From Sphingopyxis lindanitolerans (GTDB taxonomy: Bacteria; Pseudomonadota; Alphaproteobacteria; Sphingomonadales; Sphingomonadaceae), in NCBI RefSeq assembly GCF_002993885.1, contig NZ_CM009578.1, positions 933,251-997,250 of the forward strand: a stretch of DNA of 64,000 nucleotides, in the 5' to 3' direction. The translations under genes and the position numbers were made by a program. The notes under the pieces were generated by a model. The model had not been told where the DNA came from, ran no database searches, and saw only the letters and a program-made list of their open reading frames with translations. Below, one piece after another: positions 34,324 to 45,596 of the stretch. Each line of letters begins with the position of its first letter. Within the stretch, counting starts at the first letter, position 1.

Positions 34324-36150
34324 CTATTTATACAGCGCGGCGATCCTGTCCGCGTAGACCTGCTTCAGGACGTGCCGCCGGATCTTCATCGACGGCGTCA
34401 TCTGCTCATTCTCGATGGTGAAAGCTTCGTCGGCGAAGTCGAACTTGCGCACCTTTTCGATCACCGAGAGCTGGCCGTTGACGCGGTCGACCGCGGCGCG
34501 GATCGCGGCGCGGAATTTTTCATGCTCGCGAAGCCGCGCGAAATCCTGGGGCAGCCCTTCGGCCTCGGCCCATTCGGCCATCCATTCGGGATCGGGAACG
34601 AGGATGCCGACGAGGTGCGGGCGCTTGTCGCCATAGACCATGGCCTGGAGGATTTCGGGCTGGAGGGTCAGCATCCCCTCGACGCGCTGCGGTGAGACAT
34701 TGTCGCCCTTGTCGTTGACGATCAGGTCCTTCTTGCGATCGGTGATGACGATGCGGCCCTGCCCGTCGATATGGCCGATGTCGCCGGTGTGCAGCCACGG
34801 CCCCCTGTCGGGCTCGGCCGGATCGGGAACGAGGACGCGCTCGGTCTCGGGCTGGTTGCGCCAATAGCCCTTCATGACCAGTTCGCCGCGCACCAGTATC
34901 TCGCCGTCGTCGGCGATCCTGACCTCGGTGTTCATCAGCGGCGGGCCGACGGTGTCCATCTTGAGCCCTGCCGCGGGGCGGTTGCAACTGATCACCGGCC
35001 CCGCCTCGGTCTGCCCATAGCCCTGGAGCAGGGTCAGCCCGATCGAGTGGAAGAACACCCCGATCTCCGGATTGAGCGGCGCGCCGCCCGAGACGAGCGC
35101 CTTCATCCGGCCGCCGAAGCGCTGCTGGATCTTGGGGCGGAACAATTTGTTGAGGATCAGGTCGACCGGCCGGTCGAACACGCCCATGCGCCGCTCATAA
35201 TCCTTTTCGCCGACGCGCAGCGCCTGGTTCAGCATCCAGTTCGCAAGCTTGCCCTGTTTCTCGACCGACTTGATCATCCGCGCGCGGATCACCTCGAACA
35301 GGCGGGGCACGACGACCATGATCGTCGGCTGCGTCTCCTCGATGTTCGAGACCAGCTTTTCGAGTCCCTCGCTATAATAGATTTGCGCGCCGACCATGAT
35401 CGGCAGGAACTGGCCGCCCGAATGTTCATAGGCGTGGCTGAGCGGCAGGAAGGAGAGGAAGGTTTCATCCTCGCCGATCCCGAAATCATTGACGAGAATC
35501 TCGGCCGCGCCCGCGCCATTGTGGAGGATCGCGCCATGATGCTGCATCACCCCGCGCGGCGCGCCGCCGGTGCCGCTGGTATAGATGATGCAGGCGATGT
35601 CGTCGCGCGTCATCGCCTGCCCGCGTGCTTTCGCCTCTTCGAGCCATGCCTCGCCGCCGGTCACCAGCGGTTCCCAGTCGAGCATCCGGACATCGCCCTG
35701 CTGGCCGACGCGCAGGCTTTCCATGCTGATCACCAGCTTGGCGGTCGAGCGCAGCACCGCGGGCATCAGCGTCCGGGCGAGCTTGGCGGTCGACACGATC
35801 ACCGCGCTCGCGCCGCTGTTGCTCAGGATATGCTGGTGATCGCGCTCGGTATTGGTGGTGTAGGTCGGCACGGTGATGCAGCCCGCAGCCATGATGGCAA
35901 GGTCGGCGATGCAGAATTCGGGCCGGTTCTCGCTGACCAGCACGACGCGGTCGCCTTCCTTGAGCCCCTGTTCGCGCAGATTATGCGCGAGCGCCGCGAC
36001 CTGGTTGGCGACCTGCCGCCAGCTCAGCGGTTGCCACGTACGATCGGCCCTGCGCCAGAGGAACGGATCTTCGCCGCCCCGCCTCGCGCGGTCAAAGAAC
36101 ATCGCGACCAGGCTTGGGAAATAGTCGAGATGGGGGTTTTCCAGCTTCAT
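34324..36150 (-). CDS. AMP-dependent synthetase, long-chain acyl-CoA ligase type
   Basis: A 608-residue acyl-activating enzyme of the FadD15/ACSL type, which forms acyl-CoA through an acyl-adenylate. The ATP motif IIYTSGTGGAPRGVM, the A-motif region GYGQTEAGPVISCNRP, and the hinge and core TGDIGHIDGQGRIVITDRKK are present, with a C-terminal lysine segment in NEQMTPSMKIRR. The LPLSHAYEH segment is typical of this subfamily. The ATG at 36150 follows GGGAGAGG. The likely role is import or activation of long-chain fatty acids; the chain length cannot be predicted. Confidence 0.93.
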   Translation of the reverse strand: MKLENPHLDYFPSLVAMFFDRARRGGEDPFLWRRADRTWQPLSWRQVANQVAALAHNLREQGLKEGDRVVLVSENRPEFCIADLAIMAAGCITVPTYTTNTERDHQHILSNSGASAVIVSTAKLARTLMPAVLRSTAKLVISMESLRVGQQGDVRMLDWEPLVTGGEAWLEEAKARGQAMTRDDIACIIYTSGTGGAPRGVMQHHGAILHNGAGAAEILVNDFGIGEDETFLSFLPLSHAYEHSGGQFLPIMVGAQIYYSEGLEKLVSNIEETQPTIMVVVPRLFEVIRARMIKSVEKQGKLANWMLNQALRVGEKDYERRMGVFDRPVDLILNKLFRPKIQQRFGGRMKALVSGGAPLNPEIGVFFHSIGLTLLQGYGQTEAGPVISCNRPAAGLKMDTVGPPLMNTEVRIADDGEILVRGELVMKGYWRNQPETERVLVPDPAEPDRGPWLHTGDIGHIDGQGRIVITDRKKDLIVNDKGDNVSPQRVEGMLTLQPEILQAMVYGDKRPHLVGILVPDPEWMAEWAEAEGLPQDFARLREHEKFRAAIRAAVDRVNGQLSVIEKVRKFDFADEAFTIENEQMTPSMKIRRHVLKQVYADRIAALYK

Positions 36151-36201
36151 TCTTGGCCTCTCCCGGCGAGATTGGAAGATTATTTGTCGTTCAAACACCG
36201 C

Positions 36202-36279
36202 GTCATTGCGAGCGAAGCGAAACAATCCAGAGCCCGTCTACGCCGCCCTGGATTGCTTCGCTTCGTTCGCAATGATGAC
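36202..36279. repeat. Inverted repeat, second copy of the 9982-10050 family
   Basis: GTCATTGCGAGCGAAGCGAA pairs with the far arm TTCGCTTCGTTCGCAATGA, with ATCCAG/CTGGAT completing the inner stem. It lies between two minus-strand genes (ggt upstream, the acyl-CoA ligase downstream) and could separate their transcripts. Confidence 0.85.
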
Positions 36280-36289
36280 AAGCATATCC

Positions 36290-37981
36290 CTAATTCTGCG
36301 CGGGCGCACCATCGACCGATGAGTTGCCGGGGCCGCGCGGGTCCGCGGCGCCGCGCCACCCGTCGCCGACACGCTCGATCGCGTTGAGCTTCGAGCCGAG
36401 ATCGGTCGGCGTGAAGCTGTAGCCGAAAGGCTTCATCTTCGCGGCGATCGCTTCGCCCGCCGCGTCATTCTCGATCAGCACGCCCTGCTGGCCGAAGAAG
36501 AGGTTGGGAAGCTCCATCGCCGCTTTGGCGTCGAGCCCCCAGTCGAGCACGCCGATCAGCGTCTTGGTCACATGCATGATGATCCGCTTGCCCCCCGCCG
36601 ATCCGAGCGCGAGCACGACCTTGTCGTCGGGACCATAGACGATCGTCGGCGACATCGAGGAGAGCGGCCTTTTGCCCGCCTCCACCCGGTTCTGCGTCGG
36701 CACGCCGTCCTTGGTTGGCGCGTGATCGAAGTCGGTCAGCTCATTGTTGAGGAAATAGCCGTTCGCCATGAGCTGGCTGCCAAAGATGCTCTCGACCGTC
36801 GAGGTCATCGACATCACGTCGCCGTCCTTGTCGACGACGACGAAATGCGTCGTCCCCTGCTCCTTGACCGGCGGCGCCGCGGCGCGCGGCTTGGCGCCGG
36901 GCGGCGTGCCGGGTTCGTAATGGCCCGCAGCGCCATAAGGCGAGATGAGCTGGCGGCGCTCGGCCAGATAGGCCTTGTCGAGCAGCCCCTTGACCGGCAC
37001 GTCGACGAAATCACTGTCGCCGAGATAGGCCGCGCGGTCGGCGTAAGCGAGTTGCATCGCTTCGGCGAGCAGGTGCCAGCTCATCGGACTATCCTTGCCC
37101 ATTGCCTTCATGTCATAGGCTTCGAGCATGCCGAGGATGCCGAACACGGTGGTCGCGCCCGACGAGGGCGGCCCCATGCCGCAGAGTTTGTAGATGCGGT
37201 AAGTGGTGCAGACCGCCGGGCGCTCCTTGGCCTTGTAGGCGGCGAGATCCTTGAGCGTGAGCTGCGTGGCGTTGCGCGGCGCCTTCGCAACCGCGTCGCT
37301 GATCGCCCTTGCATTGGCACCCGCATAAAAGGCTTCGGGACCGCGCGCGGCAATCTCGCGCAGGATCGCGGCATAGGCGGGGTTTTTGATCGTCGTGCCG
37401 ACCGGGGCAGGCTTGCCGCCCACATAATAGATCGCGCGCGCCGCCGGAAAATCCTTCCACACCGGCTCGAACTGGACGAGCCAGTTGTTGAGCGCGGGGG
37501 TGACCTGATAGCCGGTCTCGGCGAGCTTGATCGCGGGCTGGAACAGCGCCTTCCATTCGAGCTTGCCCCATTTTTTGTGCGCCATTTCCATCAGCCGGAC
37601 GTTGCCGGGGACGCCGACCGACAGTCCGCCGGGAATGATGTCCATATAGGGACGCGGCTTGCCGTCGGGGCCGAGGAAGCGGTCGCCCGTCGCCGCGGCG
37701 GGCGCGGTTTCACGTCCGTCGATCGTCGAAATGCTGCCGTCCTCGGCATTGTGATAGACCATGAAGCCGCCGCCGCCGATGCCGCTCGACTGCGGCTCGA
37801 CGAGAGTCAGCACCGCGACCATCGCGACCGCCGCGTCGGCGGCGCTGCCGCCCTCGTGCAAAATCTCGCGCCCCGCCTCGGTCGCGCGCGGATCGGCGGA
37901 CGACGTCACGCCCTGCGCGGCGGCAAGCGAGGGAAAAGCAAGGACGAACAGGCTGAACAGCGCAAGGAGTCGTTTGATCAT
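36290..37981 (-). CDS. ggt: Gamma-glutamyltransferase
   Basis: A 563-residue periplasmic gamma-glutamyltransferase, which transfers or hydrolyses the gamma-glutamyl group of glutathione. It has a signal peptide (LLALFSLFVLAFPSLAAA). The precursor is self-cleaved before the catalytic threonine in KEQGTTHFVVVDKDG, giving the large and small subunits. The GSGGGG-type oxyanion part (QSSGIGGGGFMVYHN) and the late GSAGGKRIIMHV fit the family. The ATG at 37981 is chosen as the start of the signal. Confidence 0.94.
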   Translation of the reverse strand: MIKRLLALFSLFVLAFPSLAAAQGVTSSADPRATEAGREILHEGGSAADAAVAMVAVLTLVEPQSSGIGGGGFMVYHNAEDGSISTIDGRETAPAAATGDRFLGPDGKPRPYMDIIPGGLSVGVPGNVRLMEMAHKKWGKLEWKALFQPAIKLAETGYQVTPALNNWLVQFEPVWKDFPAARAIYYVGGKPAPVGTTIKNPAYAAILREIAARGPEAFYAGANARAISDAVAKAPRNATQLTLKDLAAYKAKERPAVCTTYRIYKLCGMGPPSSGATTVFGILGMLEAYDMKAMGKDSPMSWHLLAEAMQLAYADRAAYLGDSDFVDVPVKGLLDKAYLAERRQLISPYGAAGHYEPGTPPGAKPRAAAPPVKEQGTTHFVVVDKDGDVMSMTSTVESIFGSQLMANGYFLNNELTDFDHAPTKDGVPTQNRVEAGKRPLSSMSPTIVYGPDDKVVLALGSAGGKRIIMHVTKTLIGVLDWGLDAKAAMELPNLFFGQQGVLIENDAAGEAIAAKMKPFGYSFTPTDLGSKLNAIERVGDGWRGAADPRGPGNSSVDGAPAQN

Positions 37982-38051
37982 GGCCGCAACTTTGGCGCGG
38001 GGGTCCATCAAGCGCAACCCCGTTCCCCTCCCGCAAGCGGGAAGGAAGGAA

Positions 38052-39122
38052 TCAATCGTCCACCCCCACCGCGTCGCTCACCCGCGCGAATCCGTCGCGC
38101 GCAGCGAGCGTCTCCAGCCCCCGCGCGATGCGCGCCGCCAGTCCCGGCCCTTCATAGACCATCGCCGAATAAATCTGGATCAGGCTCGCGCCGGCGCGAA
38201 TGCGGTCCCACGCCTGCTCCGCCGAGCCGATTCCGCCCACGGCGATCAACGGCAGCTTGCCGCCGCTCGCGGCACGGAAATCCCTGACCCGCTGGAGCGC
38301 TAATGCGGTGAGCGGCGCGCCCGACAGCCCGCCCGCCTCACCGGCATGGCGCGACGCGAGCAGCGGCCGCGCGATCGTCGTGTTCGACACGATCACGGCG
38401 GCAAGCCCCTTGTCGAAGGCGACCGCGACGATATCGTCGATGTCGGCGGGTTCAAGGTCGGGCGCGACCTTGAGGAAAACCGGCTTTGCCGCGCCCTTCG
38501 GCTGCGCCGCCGCGACTCCGTCGAGCAAGGCTTCGAGCGCGCCCTTGTCCTGCAAGGCGCGCAGCCCCGGCGTGTTCGGCGACGAGATATTCACCGTCAG
38601 ATAGTCGCCAAGCGGCGCCATCGCGGCGGTGCCCTTCGCATAGTCGGCGATGCGGTCGGCGCTGTCCTTGTTCGCGCCGATATTGATGCCAAGCGGCACC
38701 GGCAGGCCGTAACGGCGCAGGCAGGCGATCCGCTCGGCCGCCCTGGCCTGCCCGCCATTGTTGAACCCCATGCGATTGATCACCGCGCGATCCTCGACCA
38801 GCCGGAACAGGCGCGGGCGCGGATTGCCCTCCTGCGGCAGCGGGGTCAGCGTCCCGACCTCGACGAAGCCGAAGCCGAAATGCGGCATGGCGTGCGCGGC
38901 GCGCGCATCCTTGTCGAAACCCGGCGCAAGCCCGACGGGGTTCGGAAAATGCAGCCCGGCAAGCTCGGTCGCCAGCACCGGGCCGGTCAGCGCGCGGCGC
39001 GCGCGCGGCAGCGGCTGGAGCGCACTCAGCGTCAGATTATGCGCCGCCTCGCCGTCGGTGGCGTGGACGAGCGGGCGAACGAGCGCATAGGCGGCATCGG
39101 CGGCGGAAGCGAACAGCGACAT
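38052..39122 (-). CDS. pyrD: Dihydroorotate dehydrogenase (quinone), class 2
   Basis: PyrD oxidises dihydroorotate to orotate in pyrimidine synthesis and passes electrons to quinone. The 356-residue protein is the membrane-associated class 2 form. It has the amphipathic N-terminal helix, NPVGLAPGFDKDARAA, the NISSPNTPGL segment with the catalytic serine, the KVAPDLEPADI stretch and the FMN phosphate site VGGIGSAEQAWDRIRAGASL. It is divergent from the DUF885 gene, with a gap of 68 bp. Confidence 0.96.
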   Translation of the reverse strand: MSLFASAADAAYALVRPLVHATDGEAAHNLTLSALQPLPRARRALTGPVLATELAGLHFPNPVGLAPGFDKDARAAHAMPHFGFGFVEVGTLTPLPQEGNPRPRLFRLVEDRAVINRMGFNNGGQARAAERIACLRRYGLPVPLGINIGANKDSADRIADYAKGTAAMAPLGDYLTVNISSPNTPGLRALQDKGALEALLDGVAAAQPKGAAKPVFLKVAPDLEPADIDDIVAVAFDKGLAAVIVSNTTIARPLLASRHAGEAGGLSGAPLTALALQRVRDFRAASGGKLPLIAVGGIGSAEQAWDRIRAGASLIQIYSAMVYEGPGLAARIARGLETLAARDGFARVSDAVGVDD

Positions 39123-39190
39123 GCGCCCGCCATTGCGCGCGCGAGCCCCCTATGGCAAGCCCGGCATAACCGGAAAACAGGGAGAAAATC

Positions 39191-41005
39191 GTGTCGCACC
39201 GCCGCCTGATCGCCACTATGTCCGCCAGCCTGCTGGCGCTCGCCGTCACCGGCTGCGCGGCACAGCCCGATGTCGCGACACCCGCGAAGGAGGCCGCGCC
39301 GGACCAGCCGCCGGCGGGTGCCGATCTGGCGGGTTTCTTCCAGAAATATGACGAGGCCCTGCTTTCGCTGTCGCCGCAGGGCAAGGCCTATCGCGGCATT
39401 CGCGACGCCGACTATGGCCGCTGGGATGATGTCAGCGACGACACCGCGGTCGCCCGTCACAAATTGCAGCAGGCGAGCGCGGAAGCGATGCGCGCGAGCT
39501 TCGACCCGGCGACGATGACCGCCGACGATGCCCTGTCGTTCGAGCTGTTCAACGCGCAGGCGGCGCGCGCCGACCGGCTGTTCGCCTGGCGCGACCATGG
39601 CTATATCTTCGACCAGATGAACGGCGCGCAGAGCCAGCTTCCCGCCTTCCTCATCAACATCCACCGCGTCGCCAATACGACCGAGGCCGAAGCCTATGTC
39701 GCGCGCATCCGCGGGCTCGGCCCGCTCCTCGACGCGCTGTCGGCGCAATCGGCCGACCGCGCCGCAAAGGGCTATGCGCCGCCCAAATGGGTCTATGCCT
39801 ATGTCCTTTCGGACATCCGCAACCTGCTGAAACCCGACAATGCGGTGATCGAGGATATCACGGCAAAGGTCGGCAAGCTCGACATCGACGCCGCCGAAAA
39901 GGCGCGGCTCGTTGCGGCGGCGCAGGCCGCCTGGACCGAAAGCGCCGCCCCCGCCTACACCCGCCTGCTCGCCGAGATGACGCGGCAACAGGCGGCCGCG
40001 CCGACCGAGGACGGCGTCTGGCGGATGCCGGGCGGCCAGCAATATTACGAAGCGCTGCTCGCCAATTACACGACGACCGACATGAGCGCCGCGCAGATTC
40101 ACGACCTTGGCCTTGCCGAAGTCGCGCGGATCCACGGCGAGATGGACGCGATCAGGAAGCAGGTCGGCTTCAAGGGCACGCTGCCGCAATTTTTCGAGCA
40201 TCTGCGCACGAGCCCGCAATATTATTATACGACCCGCGAAGCCTATCTGTCCGACGTCGCCACCAAGGTGAAAGCGATGGAGGCGCGCCTCCCCGCTTTC
40301 TTCAACACGCTGCCGAAAGCGCCCTTGCAGGTGAAGGCGGTCGAGGCGTTCCGCGAGAAATCGGCGGGCAAGGCCTTTTATTCCTCCCCCTCGCCCGACG
40401 GGTCGCGGCCCGGCACCTATTATGTCAATCTCTACGACCTGCGCGACATGTCGAAGACCGAGCTGGAGGCGCTCGCCTATCATGAGGGCGTCCCCGGTCA
40501 TCATCTTCAGCGCGCGGTGCAGACCGAGCTGACCGGCCTGCCGCCCTTCCGCCGCTTTGGCGGCTTCACCGCTTACACCGAGGGCTGGGGCCTTTATTCG
40601 GAGGAACTCGCCAAGGACATGGGTTTCTACACCGATCCCTACAGCGATTTCGGGCGGCTCGGGATGGAATTATGGCGCGCGTGCCGCCTCGTCGTCGACA
40701 CCGGCATCCACGACAAGCGCTGGAGCCGCGAACAGGCGATCCAGTATCTCAAGGACAATACCCCCAACCCCGACGGCGACATCGAAAAGGCGATCGAGCG
40801 CTATATCGTCTATCCCGGACAGGCGACCGCCTACCTGATCGGCAAGCTCAAGATCATGGAATTGCGCACCCGCGCGCAGGCCGCGCTGGGGCCGCGATTC
40901 GACTTTCGCGCCTTCCATGACGCCGTGCTGCAATCGGGCCCGGTGCCGCTCGACATATTGGAGCGCCGGGTCGACGCCTGGATCGCCAGCGAGAAGAAAG
41001 GCTGA
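39191..41005 (+). CDS. DUF885 family protein (putative metallopeptidase), lipoprotein
   Basis: A 604-residue exported protein of the DUF885 family. The signal IATMSASLLALAVTGC ends in a lipobox cysteine, followed by a low-complexity linker. The C-terminal half has AYHEGVPGHHLQRAVQTEL, a zinc-type HExxH-like motif (HEGVPGHH) with a downstream glutamate in EGWGLYSEELAKDMG, as in gluzincin peptidases. The start is a GTG at 39191. Its substrate is unknown; several sphingomonads carry multiple copies. Confidence 0.87.
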   Translation: MSHRRLIATMSASLLALAVTGCAAQPDVATPAKEAAPDQPPAGADLAGFFQKYDEALLSLSPQGKAYRGIRDADYGRWDDVSDDTAVARHKLQQASAEAMRASFDPATMTADDALSFELFNAQAARADRLFAWRDHGYIFDQMNGAQSQLPAFLINIHRVANTTEAEAYVARIRGLGPLLDALSAQSADRAAKGYAPPKWVYAYVLSDIRNLLKPDNAVIEDITAKVGKLDIDAAEKARLVAAAQAAWTESAAPAYTRLLAEMTRQQAAAPTEDGVWRMPGGQQYYEALLANYTTTDMSAAQIHDLGLAEVARIHGEMDAIRKQVGFKGTLPQFFEHLRTSPQYYYTTREAYLSDVATKVKAMEARLPAFFNTLPKAPLQVKAVEAFREKSAGKAFYSSPSPDGSRPGTYYVNLYDLRDMSKTELEALAYHEGVPGHHLQRAVQTELTGLPPFRRFGGFTAYTEGWGLYSEELAKDMGFYTDPYSDFGRLGMELWRACRLVVDTGIHDKRWSREQAIQYLKDNTPNPDGDIEKAIERYIVYPGQATAYLIGKLKIMELRTRAQAALGPRFDFRAFHDAVLQSGPVPLDILERRVDAWIASEKKG

Positions 41006-41096
41006 CGCAGAATTGCGGCTTGACGCACCGCAACAAATGGAAAATTATAGCAGGTAGAAAAAGGCGGCAACAAAGCTGCCTGGGGTCGATCTCGCG

Positions 41097-41981
41097 ATGT
41101 CGGAAACACCTACGCCAGCGGGCGCGGACGGCGATACGCCGTTCGAGCTCCAATATTTCCCGCCCGATCCCGATCTGGCGGAAATGGTGTCGAGCTTTTA
41201 CTTCGTGCGGATCGACATGCCGCTGTTCGACGAGGTCGAGCGCGCCGACCGCCCGCAATTCCGGATCATGAGCATGGCCGAGGGCGAATATGTCTTTCCC
41301 GACGGCCATCGCTTTCCCGCCGGGCGCGCGACGATCATCGGTCCGACGAGCGGCAGCGTGCGCGCGATCGGCCGCGGCCCCCTGCGCATCTATGGCTTCG
41401 GGATGATGCCCGCGGGCTGGGCGACGCTGATGGGCGACCATGCCGACCGGCTGACCGATCGCGCGATCGACGCCGCCGACCTGTTCGGGAGCTGGATCGA
41501 CGAAGTGATCGAAACGCTGGTCGGCGCCACCGACACTGCCGCGCGGCTGGTGATCGCCAATAATTTCGTGCGCGAGATCCTGAAGAAAAACGAACCCGCG
41601 CCGGTGTGGTTCACGCGCACGGTCGACAAATGGCTGACCCGGTCGGCGTCGCCGCAGGTTCCCGACCTGGTCGAGGCGACGGGCATGTCGATCCGTTCGG
41701 TCGAGCGGATGACCAAACATTATTACGGCCTGTCGCCGCGCATGCTGGCGCGCAAATATCGTGCGGTGCGCGCCGCCTCGGCCCTCGCGCGCGGCGAATG
41801 TCTGGAAGAGGCGCAGCTCGGCGACGCTTTTTACGACCAGTCGCACCTGATCCGCGAAATGAAGCGCTTCGCGGGCGCGACGCCGGGCCAGCTCGCCCGC
41901 CCGACGCTCTATACCGAAGCGACGACGCGGGGCCGCAAGCAGATGACGGGCAAGGTCAGCCCACTCGTTTCGGACACCTGA
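41097..41981 (+). CDS. AraC family transcriptional regulator
   Basis: A 294-residue regulator with a ligand-binding-type N-terminal domain (the DUF6597-like pattern FELQYFPPDPDLAEMVSSFY) and an AraC double helix-turn-helix at the C-terminus. The recognition part includes LVEATGMSIRSVERMTKHYYGLSPRML-type sequence and ends with GDAFYDQSHLIREMKRFAGATPGQL, the classic second helix-turn-helix. The ATG at 41097 is used. It has no gene cluster beside it, so its targets are unknown. It ends about 290 bp before the suf operon regulator. Confidence 0.88.
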   Translation: MSETPTPAGADGDTPFELQYFPPDPDLAEMVSSFYFVRIDMPLFDEVERADRPQFRIMSMAEGEYVFPDGHRFPAGRATIIGPTSGSVRAIGRGPLRIYGFGMMPAGWATLMGDHADRLTDRAIDAADLFGSWIDEVIETLVGATDTAARLVIANNFVREILKKNEPAPVWFTRTVDKWLTRSASPQVPDLVEATGMSIRSVERMTKHYYGLSPRMLARKYRAVRAASALARGECLEEAQLGDAFYDQSHLIREMKRFAGATPGQLARPTLYTEATTRGRKQMTGKVSPLVSDT

Positions 41982-42066
41982 TTCCAGTCGTCTCAAGACG
42001 GGACGAAAGAAAATCACGCCGAACGACGATTTGGCGTTTCCATCCAATCGCGAATCATCCGGTCGG

Positions 42067-42168
42067 CATAATCCGGCCTTGCGACCCAGAAGAGCTCTTC
42101 CTCTACCGAGGATAGAGACCTTCATCTCGGCACTCGTTCGGCTTCGGCCGGGCGGGTGCCTTTTTCTT
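42067..42168 (+). ncRNA. Candidate small RNA ending in a strong terminator
   Basis: The 290-bp gap before the suf operon holds no convincing reading frame but does hold a full Rho-independent terminator not adjacent to any stop codon. Upstream of it are a CATAAT box (42067-42072) that could be a -10, a small hairpin TCCTC-TACC-GAGGA (42099-42112) and a UCUUCCUC-type unpaired segment complementary to Shine-Dalgarno sequences. The terminator begins 148 nt after the AraC gene, so read-through from that gene is the alternative. The exact 5' end is not known. Confidence 0.4.
42129..42168 (+). terminator. Rho-independent terminator with UUCG loop
   Basis: A 14-bp stem, GGCACTCGTTCGGC and GCCGGGCGGGTGCC (42129-42160), closes on a TTCG tetraloop with only G-U wobbles. 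It is followed by TTTTTCTTT. It would end either the AraC transcript or a separate small RNA. Confidence 0.9.
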
Positions 42169-42191
42169 TGGGGCCCGCAAATCGCGCTTGC

Positions 42192-42239
42192 TTGCGCCGC
42201 GCGCGCGCTTCGCCTATATAAGTGGAGTAATTTACTCCA
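42192..42239 (+). promoter_or_regulatory. Promoter and putative Rrf2 operator of the suf operon
   Basis: TTGCGC (42192-42197) and TATATA (42215-42220) are 17 nt apart. Directly after them is a perfect 17-bp palindrome, TGGAGTAATTTACTCCA (42223-42239), which would cover the transcription start. It ends 35 bp before the regulator's GTG codon. The layout fits autorepression of the operon by the Rrf2-type protein it encodes first. Confidence 0.75.
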
Positions 42240-42274
42240 GTTAAGAATCATTCGCAATTCCAGCGAGGAAACCC

Positions 42275-42780
42275 GTGCGCCTGTCGAATCTTGCCGATTA
42301 TGCCGTGGTGTTGATGAGCGCCGCCGCGCGCCAGTGCGGGTCGGTGGCGCTCAGCGCCGGGATGCTCGCCGAACAGACGGGGATTCCGGGCCCGACCGCG
42401 CAAAAGCTGGTGAGCGGCCTCGCCCGCGCCGGCCTGCTCGTCGCTTCGCGCGGCAGCGGCGGCGGCATCCGCCTCGCGCGGCCCGCGGCGGCGATCAGCA
42501 TGGCCGATATCATCGAGGCGGTCGAAGGGCCGATCGCGCTGACCGCCTGCTGCGACGAAGGGCGGCACGATTGCGGTTTCGAGGGCGCCTGTCAGGTCCA
42601 GCCCCATCTCGGCGTCGTCAACGGCGCGGTGCGCGCGGCGCTCGACGGTATCAGCCTGGCGAGCCTCGTTAAACCCCTCCCGCTCGCGGGAGCGGTTTGG
42701 GGAGGGCCTGTAAGCGCCGCCAACCCGACCGACACCCCCTCCCCCAGCCCCTCCCGCAAGCGGGAGGGGAGGATAGAAGC

Positions 42781-42784
<4 letters not shown>
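42275..42784 (+). CDS. Rrf2-family SUF operon regulator with a repeat-encoded C-terminus
   Basis: A 169-residue iron-sulfur-sensing repressor of the Rrf2/IscR type. The winged helix ([17 protein letters not shown] ... [20 protein letters not shown]) is followed by a cysteine set CC-x8-C-x5-C ([19 protein letters not shown]) fitting a [2Fe-2S] site. The start is a GTG at 42275 after GAGGAA. Residues 134-165 (PLPLAGAV ... PSRKREG) are encoded entirely by a 96-bp palindromic element at 42674-42769, so the normal protein would end shortly after LASLV. The stop overlaps the sufB start (ATGA). The core should still bind DNA; the tail looks disordered. Confidence 0.92.
42674..42769. repeat. Protein-coding palindromic element, copy A (end of the Rrf2 gene)
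   Basis: Arms 42674-42706 and 42737-42769 (33 nt each, imperfectly complementary because the left arm carries several substitutions) flank a 30-nt spacer, 96 nt in all. Each arm contains its own small palindrome around CCCCTCCCGC. The element starts on a codon boundary (codon 134) and spans exactly 32 codons. Its right end supplies the purine-rich GGGAGGGGAGG ribosome site of sufB. Compare copy B at 44933-45028. Confidence 0.92.
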
Positions 42785-44279
<1,495 letters not shown>

Positions 44280-44283
<4 letters not shown>

Positions 44284-44743
44284 TCAGCATATTCTTTTTT
44301 GCTGCCTCAGCATTTTCCGATCCAACGAATGCAATGGTTTCGACTGATGCCGCCACCGACCGGGAAGAAAGCTACTTCGAGCGCAGGATCGGTAGCGATC
44401 GGTTTGATCGACTACGCCTGCAAGCCGACCAGCGGTGTAAAAAGTCTTTTTCTCCAGATGAATGTCGCGCCGCTTTTCTGGCTGGGAATTACAGTATGTT
44501 TGGCATGGATGCCTGCCTCGAAAGAGCAGGCCAAAAATTCCTTGGCGAGCATGGAGGCACTTCCACGTCAGGCGCGCAAAACGAAATGGCGCGCCGATGT
44601 GCCAGCGCTATCGATCTTTGCAGGTCGAACTGGCAGCGATTCTACATGTTGTCCGGCCCTGAGCTGAAATCGCTGGACGAACGACAGAGCAGGATCGTCC
44701 AAGCAAACCTCGACCTCATGTGTGAAAATGAAGCGATCAAATA

Positions 44744-44744
<1 letters not shown>
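44280..44744 (+). CDS. Unknown small protein inserted between sufB and sufC
   Basis: A 154-residue product not belonging to any SUF family I recognise. The N-terminus [18 protein letters not shown] could be a short signal peptide. The rest is rich in charged residues and carries five cysteines ([29 protein letters not shown]), plus one near the C-terminus. Its GC content is visibly lower than that of its neighbours. The GTG start overlaps the sufB stop (GTGA) and its TAA overlaps the sufC ATG by 1 nt (TAATG), so it is inside the operon in phase. It could be a recently gained gene or one peculiar to this lineage. The function is unknown; translation should be confirmed. Confidence 0.6.
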
Positions 44745-45583
<839 letters not shown>

Positions 45584-45596
45584 TGACGCGCAATCC

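Noticed and set aside
39032..40504. 490-codon frame opposite the DUF885 gene
   Set aside because: Antisense of a gene with signal peptide and HEGVPGHH motif; no recognisable protein features.
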